Source of the DNA: Euclidia mi
Lineage: Eukaryota; Arthropoda; Insecta; Lepidoptera; Erebidae
Assembly (NCBI GenBank): GCA_944739405.2
Contig: OX123197.2
Coordinates: 61,046,047 to 61,110,046 of the forward strand
Direction: 5' to 3'
DNA: 64,000 nt
Numbering within the stretch: position 1 is the first letter of the stretch; every line of letters starts with the position of its first letter. The position numbers were made by a program, and so were the translations under genes. A model generated the notes under the pieces. The model did no database searches. It saw only the letters and a list, made by a program, of their open reading frames with translations, and was not told where the DNA came from. Below, piece by piece: positions 54,765 through 64,000 of the stretch.

Positions 54765-55968
54765 GTATCTTGCAGAGAAGATTTTTTATTAACGATCTTG
54801 TTGAACGTTTATCTTGCCCTGCACTGCTTTTCGCTGATGACCTAAAGATTTATACTAAAATAAACGGAACTGCAGATAGTCTGGCTCTTCAGAGTGACCT
54901 CGACATCGTTGCGAACTGGTGCTTGTCTAACAGAATGTGCCTCAATATTGATAAATGGTGCATTACCTCTTTTACTAGAAAAAAACACAAGCTTCAGCAC
55001 CCTTACTTTATACAAAATAATGTATTAAATAGAAAAGATGTGGTTAAGGATCTCGGAGTGCTGTTTGATAGTGCCTTGACCTTCCGTCCGCATTTTGATT
55101 ATATTTTGAAAAGAAGTAATTAACTCCTGGAATTTGTAATAAGATCTACAAGAGAATTTAAACAACCACAAAGTACGCTATGCCTCTATTACAGCTTAGT
55201 AAGAAGCATCTTGGAGTACTGTTGTCCAGTTTGGTCTCCTTATTATGAAACGCACATAAATAACATTGAGAGAATACAGAAAAGGTGCTTAAAATACATT
55301 TCTCGTAAATTTAACAATGGTCGCTTGAAGTATAATGAGAGGCTAAGTAAGTTTAGGGTTCTATCCTTGAAGACTCGTCGACGTAGATATGATCTACTCT
55401 ATTTACATAAGTTGGTTCATTCAACTATTGAGACACCTGCTTTGCTTTCTTGTCTCAAATTTAACACTTCACATAGATCGCGTAATCCTAACATATTCGC
55501 AATTCAGGCTTATAAAAACAATACCTCTTTTTATAATCCAGTGGTAAGAATGTGTAGATCATACAATGGAATGGCACGTGTGAATAAAGAGATCGATATT
55601 TTTGATATAAGATTCAATAGGTATAAAAAAACTGTATCGGATTTACTTGCTTTCGAAGAGTTCCAAGTTTGATTATAGTTTAATTATTATAGTTTATTTT
55701 AATTTATTTGTAAGTAATAGTGGGCTGTTACAATTTTTGCAGGTATTAGGTTATCAATAGTAAAAATATTATATAGTTTAACTGCATGTGCATGCGCTAG
55801 TTTTATTTTATAGTAATAATTTGTCACACTCAAACCTACTTAAATATATCCATGTTGTGTACACTGCCTCTGGATTACCGTCCAGCTTATAAATTAAGTG
55901 TAACTTACTTATAATCATGTTTAGACTGTAATATGTTTGTGTAATTATTATAAATAAATAAATAAGAA
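54765..55968 (+). mobile_element. 5'-truncated LINE, RT palm to C-terminus
   Basis: It begins inside the RT palm: FINDLVERLSCPALLFADDL, with the FADD box at about 54826-54840. Then come LDIVANWCLSNRMCLNIDKW, VVKDLGVLFDSALTF and, after a stop at about 55121, RSILEYCCPVWSPYY and RIQKRCLKYISRKF. It ends at 55672. The 3' UTR of about 290 bp ends in TAAATAAATAAATAAG. Two or three disabling changes are visible. It is a different family from the LINEs at 18931 and 49183, judging by its C-terminus. Confidence 0.8.
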
Positions 55969-55969
55969 G

Positions 55970-57480
55970 ATCCCATTAAAATGTGTTCAGCTTAACTCGG
56001 ATAAACAGATGCTTGTGATATACCTTAAACAGATATTTATATGTTGTTGTATAGAGTTATCATTTAAACTTGCATTTAAATAGTACTCTGGCAAAAATAT
56101 CTTAATTACCACGGTCTGTCAACATTGACCAAAAGTGGGTAGAAAGATGCTACGCTTGAGGGTCTTAGTTTTAAACCAAAGGCGCTTACCACTGAATTTT
56201 GACCACAAAGGATTTAATACATCACTATCGTTCGAGCGTTATCCCAATAGCATCAAGACCTTCCGCCTTGGAGCCCGGGCAAGTTCCAATTCATAGACAG
56301 CCAAAAATAGTCTGCAATAGAAAATAAGCTCTCATATCGCTAGTTTTTTTTTTTAACGAGCGTATGATTCCCCTTATACGCAATACATTTCAATAGTAAT
56401 CTCAATCACAAAATCGATAATAATATAATCGCTCACGACTCGACAATGCCATCGTATTATTGAAGTGCCATCTGAAATTCCATTATTTTGAACACAATGC
56501 CAGTATTTTATTTCTTGTGTGTAACCATTCCTCTCATACATTTTCTTCAAGTTTATTATCATTAAAATTGTTATTTCAAGAATTCTATTCTATATTTTTT
56601 CTTGTTTTATTACCTTGTATTTTTTGCTGTATCAGCCGGGAGAAATGGTGTCGAAGGATCGCGTATGCTTGATCTATTGTTGATTACTTGTCAATTGAGC
56701 ACGGATTTTTTATTTTACTCGTAAGAGTGCCTTCATTTTAACTGTCTATGTGTAAGGAACTACTGCTATCTGAAAGTATACGAGTAAATGGGGTGTTGAT
56801 CTGCATTTGCAACACAGTTATACATTATAGACACTGTACTTATTCATCTAAAATTATAATACCTTATTTTCATTAAATGTTACTTACATACTAAATCAGA
56901 ATAAACTGTTGACTGATGCAGAATAAGACTGCACGGTAAGTACGTGTGCTTGTATGTGTTAGGTAACTACAATGCGAGCTCGCGGCGATCAGCTGAGCGT
57001 CAGCGAGGGTCAATACACCGAGCTGATTTTTAAAATGCATGATTACAAAAAAAAAGCTTTTTCATGTATTTGTATTCAGTTATAGTAGTATATTCACTCC
57101 GTAAAAAATTTTGTAAATGCATTGTCAACACCCAATATCGCTTTTGATAAAGGCTACCAAAGGCAAATCTTTGTTATTTTAATTTCGATCATGTGCTCCA
57201 TGTAGGTACTTTAATATCGCTCGCAAGCCCTTACTTCGTCTTAAAAGCCCGGTTGCAGGTGGGGTAACTGTCCTGCGACATTGTAGGTGTAGACGTGGCA
57301 GGTTTTGGTCTATCCTGACATATTTGGAATTTTACACATTTCATCATCAGCAGTCATAAAATTTTATTATTAGTCGCAAAAGTTTAAAATCTTATTATCC
57401 TTTTCTTCTTTAAATTATTTTGGAAATATAACAATTTCATTTTCAATATAGGAATTTAAACTTTCGTGGTCATTTAAACT
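55970..57480. other. AT-rich stretch without recognisable gene
   Basis: No supported feature. A short GC-richer patch at 56970-57020 (ATGCGAGCTCGCGGCGATCA) is not coding in any convincing frame. Confidence 0.45.
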
Positions 57481-57489
57481 TGATTTAAA

Positions 57490-58100
57490 TTGTCTTAGGT
57501 TAGGGAGGTTCCCCCCCGTGGGATCTCCACCTTGTCGTGGGGGGGGGCTAAGTAACCGTGGGTTTGGGGTACCCACGGTGAAGCTAAGCGGGATCCCGGG
57601 AGGGGACGGTCCACGTGGGCTTGGGTTAGGCCTGCGTAGGATGCGTCCCAAGGTGCGGATGCGGGGGACAGTTTTGTCTGTCCCTCGCAGTCGGGTGCGG
57701 TCGCGGGAGGAGAGGCGTGTCGATGTTGCGTTGCCGCGCGCCCTATCTCCCGCGACCAAATGGGGGCGCACCATCGTTGCATCGCGGTGGGGCCGCAGAG
57801 GAAGAGGAGATGTGGTTTTGCGTTGCCGTCCTCCCTATCCTCTGCGCCCACTGGGTGTTTTGGCTGCGGGGCCAAACACCTTCATCCGCCGCCAAGGGGG
57901 TTTCGTTCGGGATCCACCTGACCAACTGGCGGGCCAATACGCGTCGGGGGGTAGCGAGGAATGCTTCGGTGAAACCCCGACTCATATGTACATGACAACC
58001 ACGGGTTGGTTTTTAGTCAGTAAGAGTCTGACAGTCCCCTTCGCCCTTCCCCCCAGGGCGGAGGGACTCCATGAGGATTTTCCGACCCGACACCAAAATA
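57490..58100 (+). mobile_element. GC-rich R1-like remnant, 5' leader joined to 3' UTR
   Basis: This is a sharply GC-rich island in AT-rich DNA. It starts CCCCGTGGGATCTCCACCTTGTCGTGG-like and ends with ACCACGGGTTGGTTTTTAGT and GTAAGAGTCTGACAGTCCCC. The latter resembles the 3' UTR word of the R1-clade fragment at 9048-9724. There is no RT or endonuclease between them, suggesting an internally deleted or non-autonomous element. The 214-codon frame from 57518 is Arg/Gly-rich, GC-driven and without a domain; frames on the other strand are equally long. Confidence 0.5.
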
Positions 58101-58379
58101 TAACTGCCGATTCAACTGTCGAGTATCTGGCATCCAGTGGTGCGTCTATGTTAAACCCGTGAAACGAAAAGCCTCAAACCGCGAGCTGACGTAGTGAGTG
58201 TAGTATGTCGTGATCGGGTACAGTGCGATAGTGAAAACAGTGGCAGTGGTGTTGTACGCAAAAAACGAGTAAAAAAGCGGGTAGACCGTTATACTTGCTC
58301 GTAACATTCATCCACCCGCAATACCCTCAGTACATCCGTGAATATGGCGCTTGCAACAGTGCCGATATCGGTTACTCCA

Positions 58380-58534
58380 AACAAAGGTACGTGGTATATA
58401 TTCCAAAAGATAATTTAAATCAAATTAACTTTTCACACCAAAGTATTTTACACATCTCACTTAAACTAAAATTGTTCCACTCATTACCAATTAAAAATCA
58501 AAATGATAGACATGCCGAGAGCTTCAATACCTAA
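58380..58534 (+). repeat. Possible LINE C-terminal scrap
   Basis: The frame encodes SKQRYVVYIPKDNLNQ and then ISLKLKLFHSLPIKNQND, loosely like the distal RT tail with its L-hydrophobic-(F/W)-(N/H)-S-L-P motif. It is too short for a clade. Confidence 0.35.
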
Positions 58535-58608
58535 ATAAACATTTCATTCACCTGTATAAATTCCCACAACGCTCCGTCATAGCATGATAGTGACGTAGTA
58601 TAAAATTG

Positions 58609-58667
58609 ATGTACCACGGTGTACGGACAAGCTGTTACTGACAGCTTGTCCGTACACCGTGGTACAT
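58609..58667. repeat. Perfect 27-bp stem hairpin, 5-nt loop
   Basis: Bases 58609-58635 pair exactly with 58641-58667; the loop is TACTG. The stem begins ATGTACCACGGTGTACGG. No mismatches exist across 27 pairs, which is rare in such a diverged region and implies recent formation or conversion. There is no ORF. Confidence 0.95.
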
Positions 58668-58669
58668 GA

Positions 58670-59080
58670 TTGACGATTGAACCATTAAATGGATCGTCTG
58701 ACACCTGCAGCTGATATGTTTGAGGGTAATTTCAGATCAATTAGCTTACATGCAGGTAGTGTGATTTTACGGCGAAGTAAGCTGTGTTGGTTTTGAAATT
58801 GAACTATTTTTAACTCCACTATCAAGGAAGAGTTTCGTATTTCGCACATTTCTTGGTTGTAACTTTCTTTCAATGGTTTTGACTGTAGTTTGTTTTTGCT
58901 TTTACAAAACAAAGATTAAATAGATCAACAGACTGAGTCATAGTGAAAGTGGTCTAGCGGTTAGCGCTAAGCTAGATATCTTGGCATTCAATTCTTCATA
59001 CATAGGAAAAATCTATGCGGGGTGAACGGCACTATTATTTGAAATACACATTACAGATAGGTTACACCGAGGTTCTAAAC
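58670..59080. other. Stretch with a weak tRNA-like word
   Basis: Near 58945-58990 AAGTGGTCTAGCGGTTAGCG resembles an A-box-containing tRNA-like head, but the expected B box is degenerate (CATTCAATTC). It could be a decayed SINE head; I do not call a tRNA gene. Confidence 0.35.
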
Positions 59081-59085
59081 CTTGC

Positions 59086-59300
59086 TGTCCTATCCTATCC
59101 TACTAGTCCTACAAGTCCTACTAGTCCTACTAGTATTATAAATGCGAAAGTTTGTGAAGATGTATGTAAAGATGTTTGTTACTCTTTCACGCAAAAATTA
59201 CTGAACAGATTTGGAGGAAACTTTACAGTTATATAGTTTATACATCAGAATAACACATAGGCTAAAATTTATAAATATTTGTGTAATGTTGCCATAATAT
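59086..59300 (+). repeat. 12-bp tandem repeat leading into a Helitron-like 5' end
   Basis: TCCTACTAGTCC-type units (four, one with ACAAGT) run from about 59092 to 59132. They are followed by CTAGTATTATAAATGCGAAA, the 5' start of the family seen at 17015. The sequence continues with TACTGAACAGATTTGGAGG but lacks the expected 3' end. Confidence 0.6.
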
Positions 59301-59517
59301 AATGAAAAGTATCAACTAAGTCGCCAAAAATTCTGAGCTCTGAGAGCCATCTTCGCGTGCGTTACCTAACCATTGAAGTTACATGAAGATAATGTACAGT
59401 GATATGTATATCTTAAAAAGTTCTAAACAAAAGTCCGCGGCGGCATATCTTTCTACCTTTCTACTACCGCTAGCCTAGCATCTACCTTTTAGTAGAAGCC
59501 ACTATATACTTAAAAGT

Positions 59518-59893
59518 CATCATCCTCCTAGCGTTATCCCAGTTTCAATCTGGGGTCTGCTTACTAGTCTAACCGGATTTGGCTGAATGTTAGCTTTTCC
59601 ACAGAGCGACTGCCTGTCTCACCTCCGCAACCCGAAGGGATAGCAATATTCCATGTTTTAGACTAGTGTCAGTTTATTAAGAAGGTACTGACGCCCTATA
59701 AGGACTGTCAAAGATCTTCATGACAACCGGGACCGACGGCTTAACGTGCTCGAGACGCACGGGACAAGCGATAATTGACAATTTAATACGCACATAACTC
59801 CGAAAAGTCATTGGTGTGCGCCGTGGATTCGAACCCGATACCCTCTGCATGGCAGTCTGTTGGTATCTCCACTAGGCTATCGCTGCCTTTTTT
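59518..59893 (-). mobile_element. SINE family B1, full-length type
   Basis: In reverse complement: GGCAGCGATAGCCTAGTGGA, B box GGGTTCGAATCC, ATGACTTTTCGGAGTTATGT, CGATAATTGTCAAT-side body, CACGTTAAGCCGTCGGTCCC, TCATGAAGATCTTTGACAGT and AACGCTAGGAGGATGATG. The order and tail are as in the plus-strand copy at 31325. Confidence 0.85.
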
Positions 59894-60364
59894 AAACTAC
59901 ACTCTTTTCTAACCACTATATACTTAAAAGTGATCCGTAAAAATAATTAAATTTGATACTTTTTTACAGTGCAGCCTAAGCGCAGCATTATTCAAGGCGC
60001 TTACTATGAGTTGGCGCGCTTAAGCGCAGCGGGGCGGAGGGGCGGTCTGATATATTAGGTATGTACTTTGTGGTAATGTTTTCAGTTTTTAATTTTGCTG
60101 CTGTTATATTTAGTAGGTATATAAGCTCTTCAATAACTTAGGTATATAATATACCTACATACTAGGTAATGTTTACCTGAAGTTTGAAGATTATGAAAAC
60201 AATAGTAATTTTTAAGCATTATCTGTTTATATGTATGCTACACGGCTAATTTGCAGAGCCGTTTGTGATGGAATTTGATATGGATGGGTCTGAAACCTGG
60301 GAAAGTACACAGTCTACTCTTTATTAGAATTACATGTGGGCGAAGCCGCTGGCGAAAGCTAGTC

Positions 60365-60485
60365 TATAATATGTATGTCTTTAAGTATGGGTATGTTTAT
60401 CAGTTTTCTAGTTGCTATAGTACATGTATGCTGTGCTCACCTTGGGATCCCATGTCCGTGTGTGAGTTATTCTAAGATATTTTCA
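60365..60485 (+). repeat. SINE family C body fragment
   Basis: TAATATGTATGTCTTTAAGT, GTATGTTTATCAGTTTTCTA and GTACATGTATGCTGTGCTCA correspond in order to the body at 4120-4230. It lies directly after a Helitron-like 3' end (GGCGAAGCCGCTGGCGAAAGCTAG) near 60340-60363. Confidence 0.6.
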
Positions 60486-60674
60486 AATAATCTGTCAGAG
60501 GGGATGTTAGAACCCTCCGATTAGTCTGCCTGCTTGCAAAAATATTGTCGGTTTACAGGTAGTAGAGCCTTGCTGATTTCAGCATGAATGGGCCAGCTCG
60601 ACCGGGGAAATACTACGCTCCCACAGAAATGCATGTAAAGTAACAGTACTTAAACAGTTGCGTTTCTTTCGGTG

Positions 60675-60870
60675 AGTGATAGTGCCGGAGGCGATATCCC
60701 CTATTCCTTATCTCTCATCCTATCCCTTTTCCCAACCCCAAGGGGTGGCAACGCACTTTTACAAGTGCGTGGCGTGCGTGACTCCTGTGGTGTTGCTTGT
60801 ATCCATGGGCGGCGGTAATTGCTTACCATCAGGCGATCCGTCTGCTCGTTTGTCGCCGAATACTATAAAA
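60675..60870 (+). repeat. Interspersed repeat with CCATGGGCGGCGGTAATTGC core
   Basis: The order CCTATTCCTTATCTCTCATC, CAAGGGGTGGCAACGCACTT, GTGGTGTTGCTTGTATCCAT and CATCAGGCGATCCGTCTGCT, then a CTCGTTTGTCGCC end with an A-rich tail, is a recurrent lepidopteran interspersed repeat. It is a single copy here, so the family is named from recall only. The 75-codon frame through it is incidental. Confidence 0.5.
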
Positions 60871-60904
60871 AACGTGTTAGACGACACCGTAGTACCTTCG
60901 TAAT

Positions 60905-61675
60905 ACTCTAACGTGGAGTGGTTTGACATGATAGAACTGTACATTCTTTCTGGCAAGCATGACCTCAGTACTCTCCTCAGTTAGAAGACATTGCGCCTAT
61001 TGAGTGAAAGCAGACTGCATCCCTTTCACTATGAGTACAAGTTTGTTGTGATTACAAATCAAAAGAATTGTGTATTTGAACGAAGCTCGTAGAGTTAGTG
61101 AGTAAAAACGAAATATGGTGAGTGCGTTGGCGTGCGCATAGTGACAATGACACAAACACATTACTGTCGTTGTGAGTAATTTATTTTTAACAAGCAAGAT
61201 CGTACACTGAACCAAACGGACATCACTTCCAACAACTGGTTCCGTACTGGTAGATTTTAAGTTTTAATATAAGACAATCATTGGCTAAGTGTTTTGATTA
61301 CATTGTAAATAAAAAAGTTGATCCGATATTTTTATACGGCTTCATAACAATTTAAACGTAACCTATTACACTAATTAAAATTTGTTTGGTACAATAACAT
61401 TATGTATCAGACGGCCACGGTAAAGTAACCAATAAAGGAAAAACTGGATTTTGTGATTCGTTTTTATATTTGTTTGCAGGTAATAAACAAGGTGCATTGA
61501 CAGACCGAACACCGACATACATAGTACACGTGCTAGGTCCCTACATAACGCATGTCGTTGTCTAGTGAAATGTTGATTTTAACAAAATTGCTGTCTGGAA
61601 ATATATTTTTTTTATTATATTTTGAAAACACACTCATAGCATTACTAACACTACATTATTCAATACATTTTGTTT
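60905..61675. other. Stretch without recognisable gene
   Basis: Nothing is supported. Confidence 0.4.
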
Positions 61676-61680
61676 CTGAG

Positions 61681-61717
61681 AAAATAAGTGACGTCTCCCC
61701 CAGACGTCACTTATTTT
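61681..61717. repeat. Perfect 16-bp stem hairpin, CCCCC loop
   Basis: AAAATAAGTGACGTCT (61681-61696) and AGACGTCACTTATTTT (61702-61717) are exact inverted copies around five C. The stem contains a TGACGTC (CRE-like) core on both sides. Confidence 0.95.
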
Positions 61718-61739
61718 GGGATCCTTGGACTATAAAGTG

Positions 61740-62320
61740 ATAATTTAAGACTAGAATTGAAAAGGGAACTTATGAAGGAAATAACTTTGATGCGCGCATT
61801 CAAATGAGTGTATTATACAAAATGTCCTCATTGCACTTCACCCAACTTCTTGCACATATAGTCATACAATTATTTTTCTATTGCACAAATAGTGTCTGAA
61901 TTCTCAGAAGAACGGCCTTCAATCTATCTACCCGCCAACATTATGTACGAAAGCAAACGTCTTCAACACACAGATTTAAAAAGACCCTTTAAATGATTAC
62001 GGATCGCAATATAAAATAAATTTATTAAACTGACAAGAAAAGGCACATAACTTACGTTAAATAAAACCGTTTTATTTCGACAATGTGCTTAGAAATCGCT
62101 ACATGTCCCTTCCAAGGTTTTATACAAAGGTCATATAATATATTACGTTTATTCAACAAAACTTTGTTTTCAGGGTTCTGTAGTAAACTACAAGAAACAG
62201 TTATAGGTAGTTTCGCCATGCCCATGTCCGTCCACGTCCGATTTTACGTAAAAACTATAAGAAATGACGCGTACAAAACTGTACAATAAAATTCTGAAAA
62301 AGTTGTGATTTAGAAGTAGG
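61740..62320. other. Stretch without recognisable gene
   Basis: Nothing is supported. Confidence 0.4.
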
Positions 62321-62327
62321 TTACATA

Positions 62328-62562
62328 TGTTAGGTTGCCAGTTCCGGTTCCGATTTAATTTAATCCAATTGAACATTGGCAACACTGTCAAACGGAAGTC
62401 GGTTGCGAGCAACCGTTGGAACGGAGCGCATTCGGTATCGAGGCTCCGGTGTGATCGGTGCTCAGTGCAAGCAGTGTGGTTTATATAAAATCAAGTATTA
62501 TAAAGTTGTAAGAGTGAAGAAATATACAGTGGTACTAAACAGTGCGTTGGAGTTTTATTACA
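62328..62562 (+). mobile_element. Candidate 5' LTR of a Ty3/gypsy element
   Basis: The segment starts TGTTAGGTTGCC and ends TTTTATTACA, giving TG...CA borders about 235 bp apart. Inside is GTGCTCAGTGCAAG, which contains the TCAGT initiator used by many arthropod retroelements (62462). After the end, CATATCAGAAGTGG would be the start of the internal region. Only one LTR is in the window, so the borders cannot be proven by comparison. Confidence 0.4.
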
Positions 62563-63341
62563 TATCAGAAGTGGTAAGTACCTGCAATTCTTATAAAAAT
62601 TATAACGGTCGTTTCGAATAAGGCATTTACTAAGATATTTAACGTTGTTTAAACAAGTAATTATTAGCTGTAGAATACTAAGTGTATAAAATAATAGTTT
62701 TGAGTTAAGTATTAAAATTACTAAGCGCTTTATTGTTGTTTAAACAACTTAGTAATAGTTATAGCTTTTAAATATAATATAATAGTTTGAATTTAATATT
62801 TTCTAAATAGATGAATGTTATTTAAACAGCTAAATAATAGCTGCAGTACTATTATGGTATAACATTTTTTTATATACTATTTTCTTGATTGCTTGATATA
62901 GTTAATACTCTCAATTACCTAGGTACACAGTTTCGTAAGTATTGCACGTACACATTCAAGTTTATTATCAGCAAAATGTTTTATTTTTAAATAGTAATTG
63001 AAACAAATGGTTTACTGTGGTTTGATTATAAAATAATATTCTTTAATAATGTTGGGTATACAATTTATAATCATGCCCAGCTAGCGATAAGGGACAGTTG
63101 TTGAACAACCTGCATATATGTAGGTGAACAGTTGCTGGTTGATATCAGGGAATGCTATATTATTTTCGACGGACATACAACTTAAACAATGTGTGAGCAT
63201 TTTGGTTAAAATCTCTTCAGTTTTGAACAGGTATCGAAGGTGTATCAATAATTGTAATTTTAATTACTTCAATTCAGTCTAGAAACGGACAGACGAAATC
63301 GAACAACTACATAGCTGGCTTTGTTTCGAGTTTCAGATAAA
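62563..63341 (+). other. Gypsy leader, possibly with an intron and decayed tandem repeats
   Basis: GTGGTAAGTACC at about 62571 is a good splice donor, and TTACTTCAATTCAG ending near 63277 is a good acceptor. The leader may therefore be spliced before gag. Between them three diverged copies of a unit around GTTGTTTAAACAA start at 62644, 62735 and 62817 (82-91-bp spacing). No ORF is present. Confidence 0.45.
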
Positions 63342-64000
63342 ATGGAGCGTGCAAGTAAGTCGCAGCACCGACGTCTGGCAACCCCAGACCACGCTGAGTC
63401 ACGAGCAATGCGGTCGAGTTTTGAAACCAGACGCAGCCGAAGCCGCAACCGCCGTGATAGCAGCTCTGGGCGCCGACGTAGCCGGGAGAGCGCGCGAGGG
63501 TCGCGTGAGAGCGACAGGATGCGCGCATTAGAGCGGCAGTTAGAACGTGAACGCGAACGGCTTCGTGATCTACAAGAAGACCTGGATAGAGAACGTGGCC
63601 GACAGCGTCGTACGGTAAGCAACTTTAGAGAATCCATACCGCCTAGTCAACGCCATTCTGCACCCGACATCTATGCCGATGGTAACCTACCATCGAGAAA
63701 GAGATCACTTATCGCGGGTAAAGAAGACGACGGCCCTGTGAATCAAAAGAGTCGTGTTGAACATGGCGGCGTGTCACCTTCGTTTTCTACAAGAGATGTA
63801 GTAGATATCCTTAAATCGATTAAGAACATGCACTCCCAACCATTATCTGCTGTGCCTGTTCACTCTAATAATCACAAAAATATTTTACCTGATTTTGACC
63901 CCTCGTCAAAGAATCAGCGAATAGATATTTGGCTTAAGAAGGTCAACGAATGCGCAGCAGTATATGGCTGGGACGACAAGACCACCATTCATTTTGGAAT
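63342..64000 (+). CDS. Ty3/gypsy gag, N-terminal part (cut by window end)
   Basis: From ATG at 63342 the frame is open for 219 codons to the window edge with no stop. Residues 1-60 are Arg/Ser-rich (RRSRSRNRRDSSSGRRRSRE), then a charged helix (ALERQLEREREL-type, about 62-95) and a linker. Finally there is the start of the capsid-like domain: ILPDFDPSSKNQRIDIWLKK and then NECAAVYGWDDKTTIHFG. The F-(D/x)-P...W...GW-D pattern is that of Ty3/gypsy gag in insects. Gag assembles the virus-like particle. The intact frame suggests a relatively young insertion. Pol would lie beyond 64000. Alternative start: Met-23 or Met-62 in the same frame. Confidence 0.8.
   Translation, partial: MERASKSQHRRLATPDHAESRAMRSSFETRRSRSRNRRDSSSGRRRSRESARGSRESDRMRALERQLERERERLRDLQEDLDRERGRQRRTVSNFRESIPPSQRHSAPDIYADGNLPSRKRSLIAGKEDDGPVNQKSRVEHGGVSPSFSTRDVVDILKSIKNMHSQPLSAVPVHSNNHKNILPDFDPSSKNQRIDIWLKKVNECAAVYGWDDKTTIHFG

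Noticed and set aside
57518..58162. 214-codon ORF, Arg/Gly-rich
   Set aside because: Equally long frames occur on the opposite strand in the same GC-rich island, no domain is recognisable, and the ends match R1-like non-coding words.
1..64000. Direct-repeat array resembling CRISPR
   Set aside because: The iterated-word regions have degenerate units without constant spacers, and the genome is eukaryotic.

Overview
This window looks like intergenic or deep-intronic DNA from a moth or butterfly (Lepidoptera). It is AT-rich with no bacterial gene organisation. It is packed with repeat types typical of lepidopteran genomes: tRNA-derived SINEs with a tail of the type TAGGCTCGCCCCCTATTACG, Helitron-like elements ending CTAGT, a Zenon/CR1-type LINE whose ORF1 carries an FP-protein-like domain, R1-clade and RTE-clade fragments, an RNase H-bearing I/LOA-type LINE, and Ty3/gypsy gag. 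Species assignment is not possible from sequence alone.

Only one piece of ordinary host coding sequence is recognised: a 128-bp exon at 10723-10850 on the minus strand. It encodes part of the second Ig domain of a dpr (defective proboscis extension response) cell-surface protein, with clean splice signals. No neighbouring exon was recognised, so most of the window is probably dpr intron and flanking DNA colonised by transposons. A 39-bp near-copy of the exon 3' end plus splice donor lies 0.5 kb away.

Layout. 1-18.9 kb: SINE fragments, a broken OTU-protease pseudogene followed by a Helitron-like 3' end, a LINE fragment, an R1-type 3' end, the dpr exon, a decayed RTE LINE inside weak inverted repeats, a 1.5-kb element with inverted termini containing a Helitron, and a foldback MITE with a 7-bp target duplication. 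18.9-27.3 kb: a three-layer nest, in which an old LINE is split by a TA-targeted inverted-terminus element that itself contains a nearly intact two-ORF LINE. 27.5-37.3 kb: SINEs of several tail types, palindromes, a LINE that keeps its 5' half but has lost its 3' half, and an 863-bp Mutator-like MITE inserted with a 9-bp target duplication into a SINE. 37.4-43 kb: mostly featureless AT-rich DNA. 43.1-52.4 kb: an almost complete two-ORF I/LOA-type LINE with RNase H (three frameshifts), back to back with a CR1/Jockey-type LINE. 52.5-62.3 kb: more fragments, including two perfect hairpins. 62.3-64 kb: the 5' end of a Ty3/gypsy element, whose gag ORF is open and runs off the window.

No CRISPR array, operon, rRNA gene or convincing functional tRNA gene was seen. 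I did not find a clearly new biological system. The most informative signals are architectural: nested insertions with readable target-site duplications, SINE modules that exchange tails, several elements built from degenerate iterated words, and a small exon/splice-site duplication.
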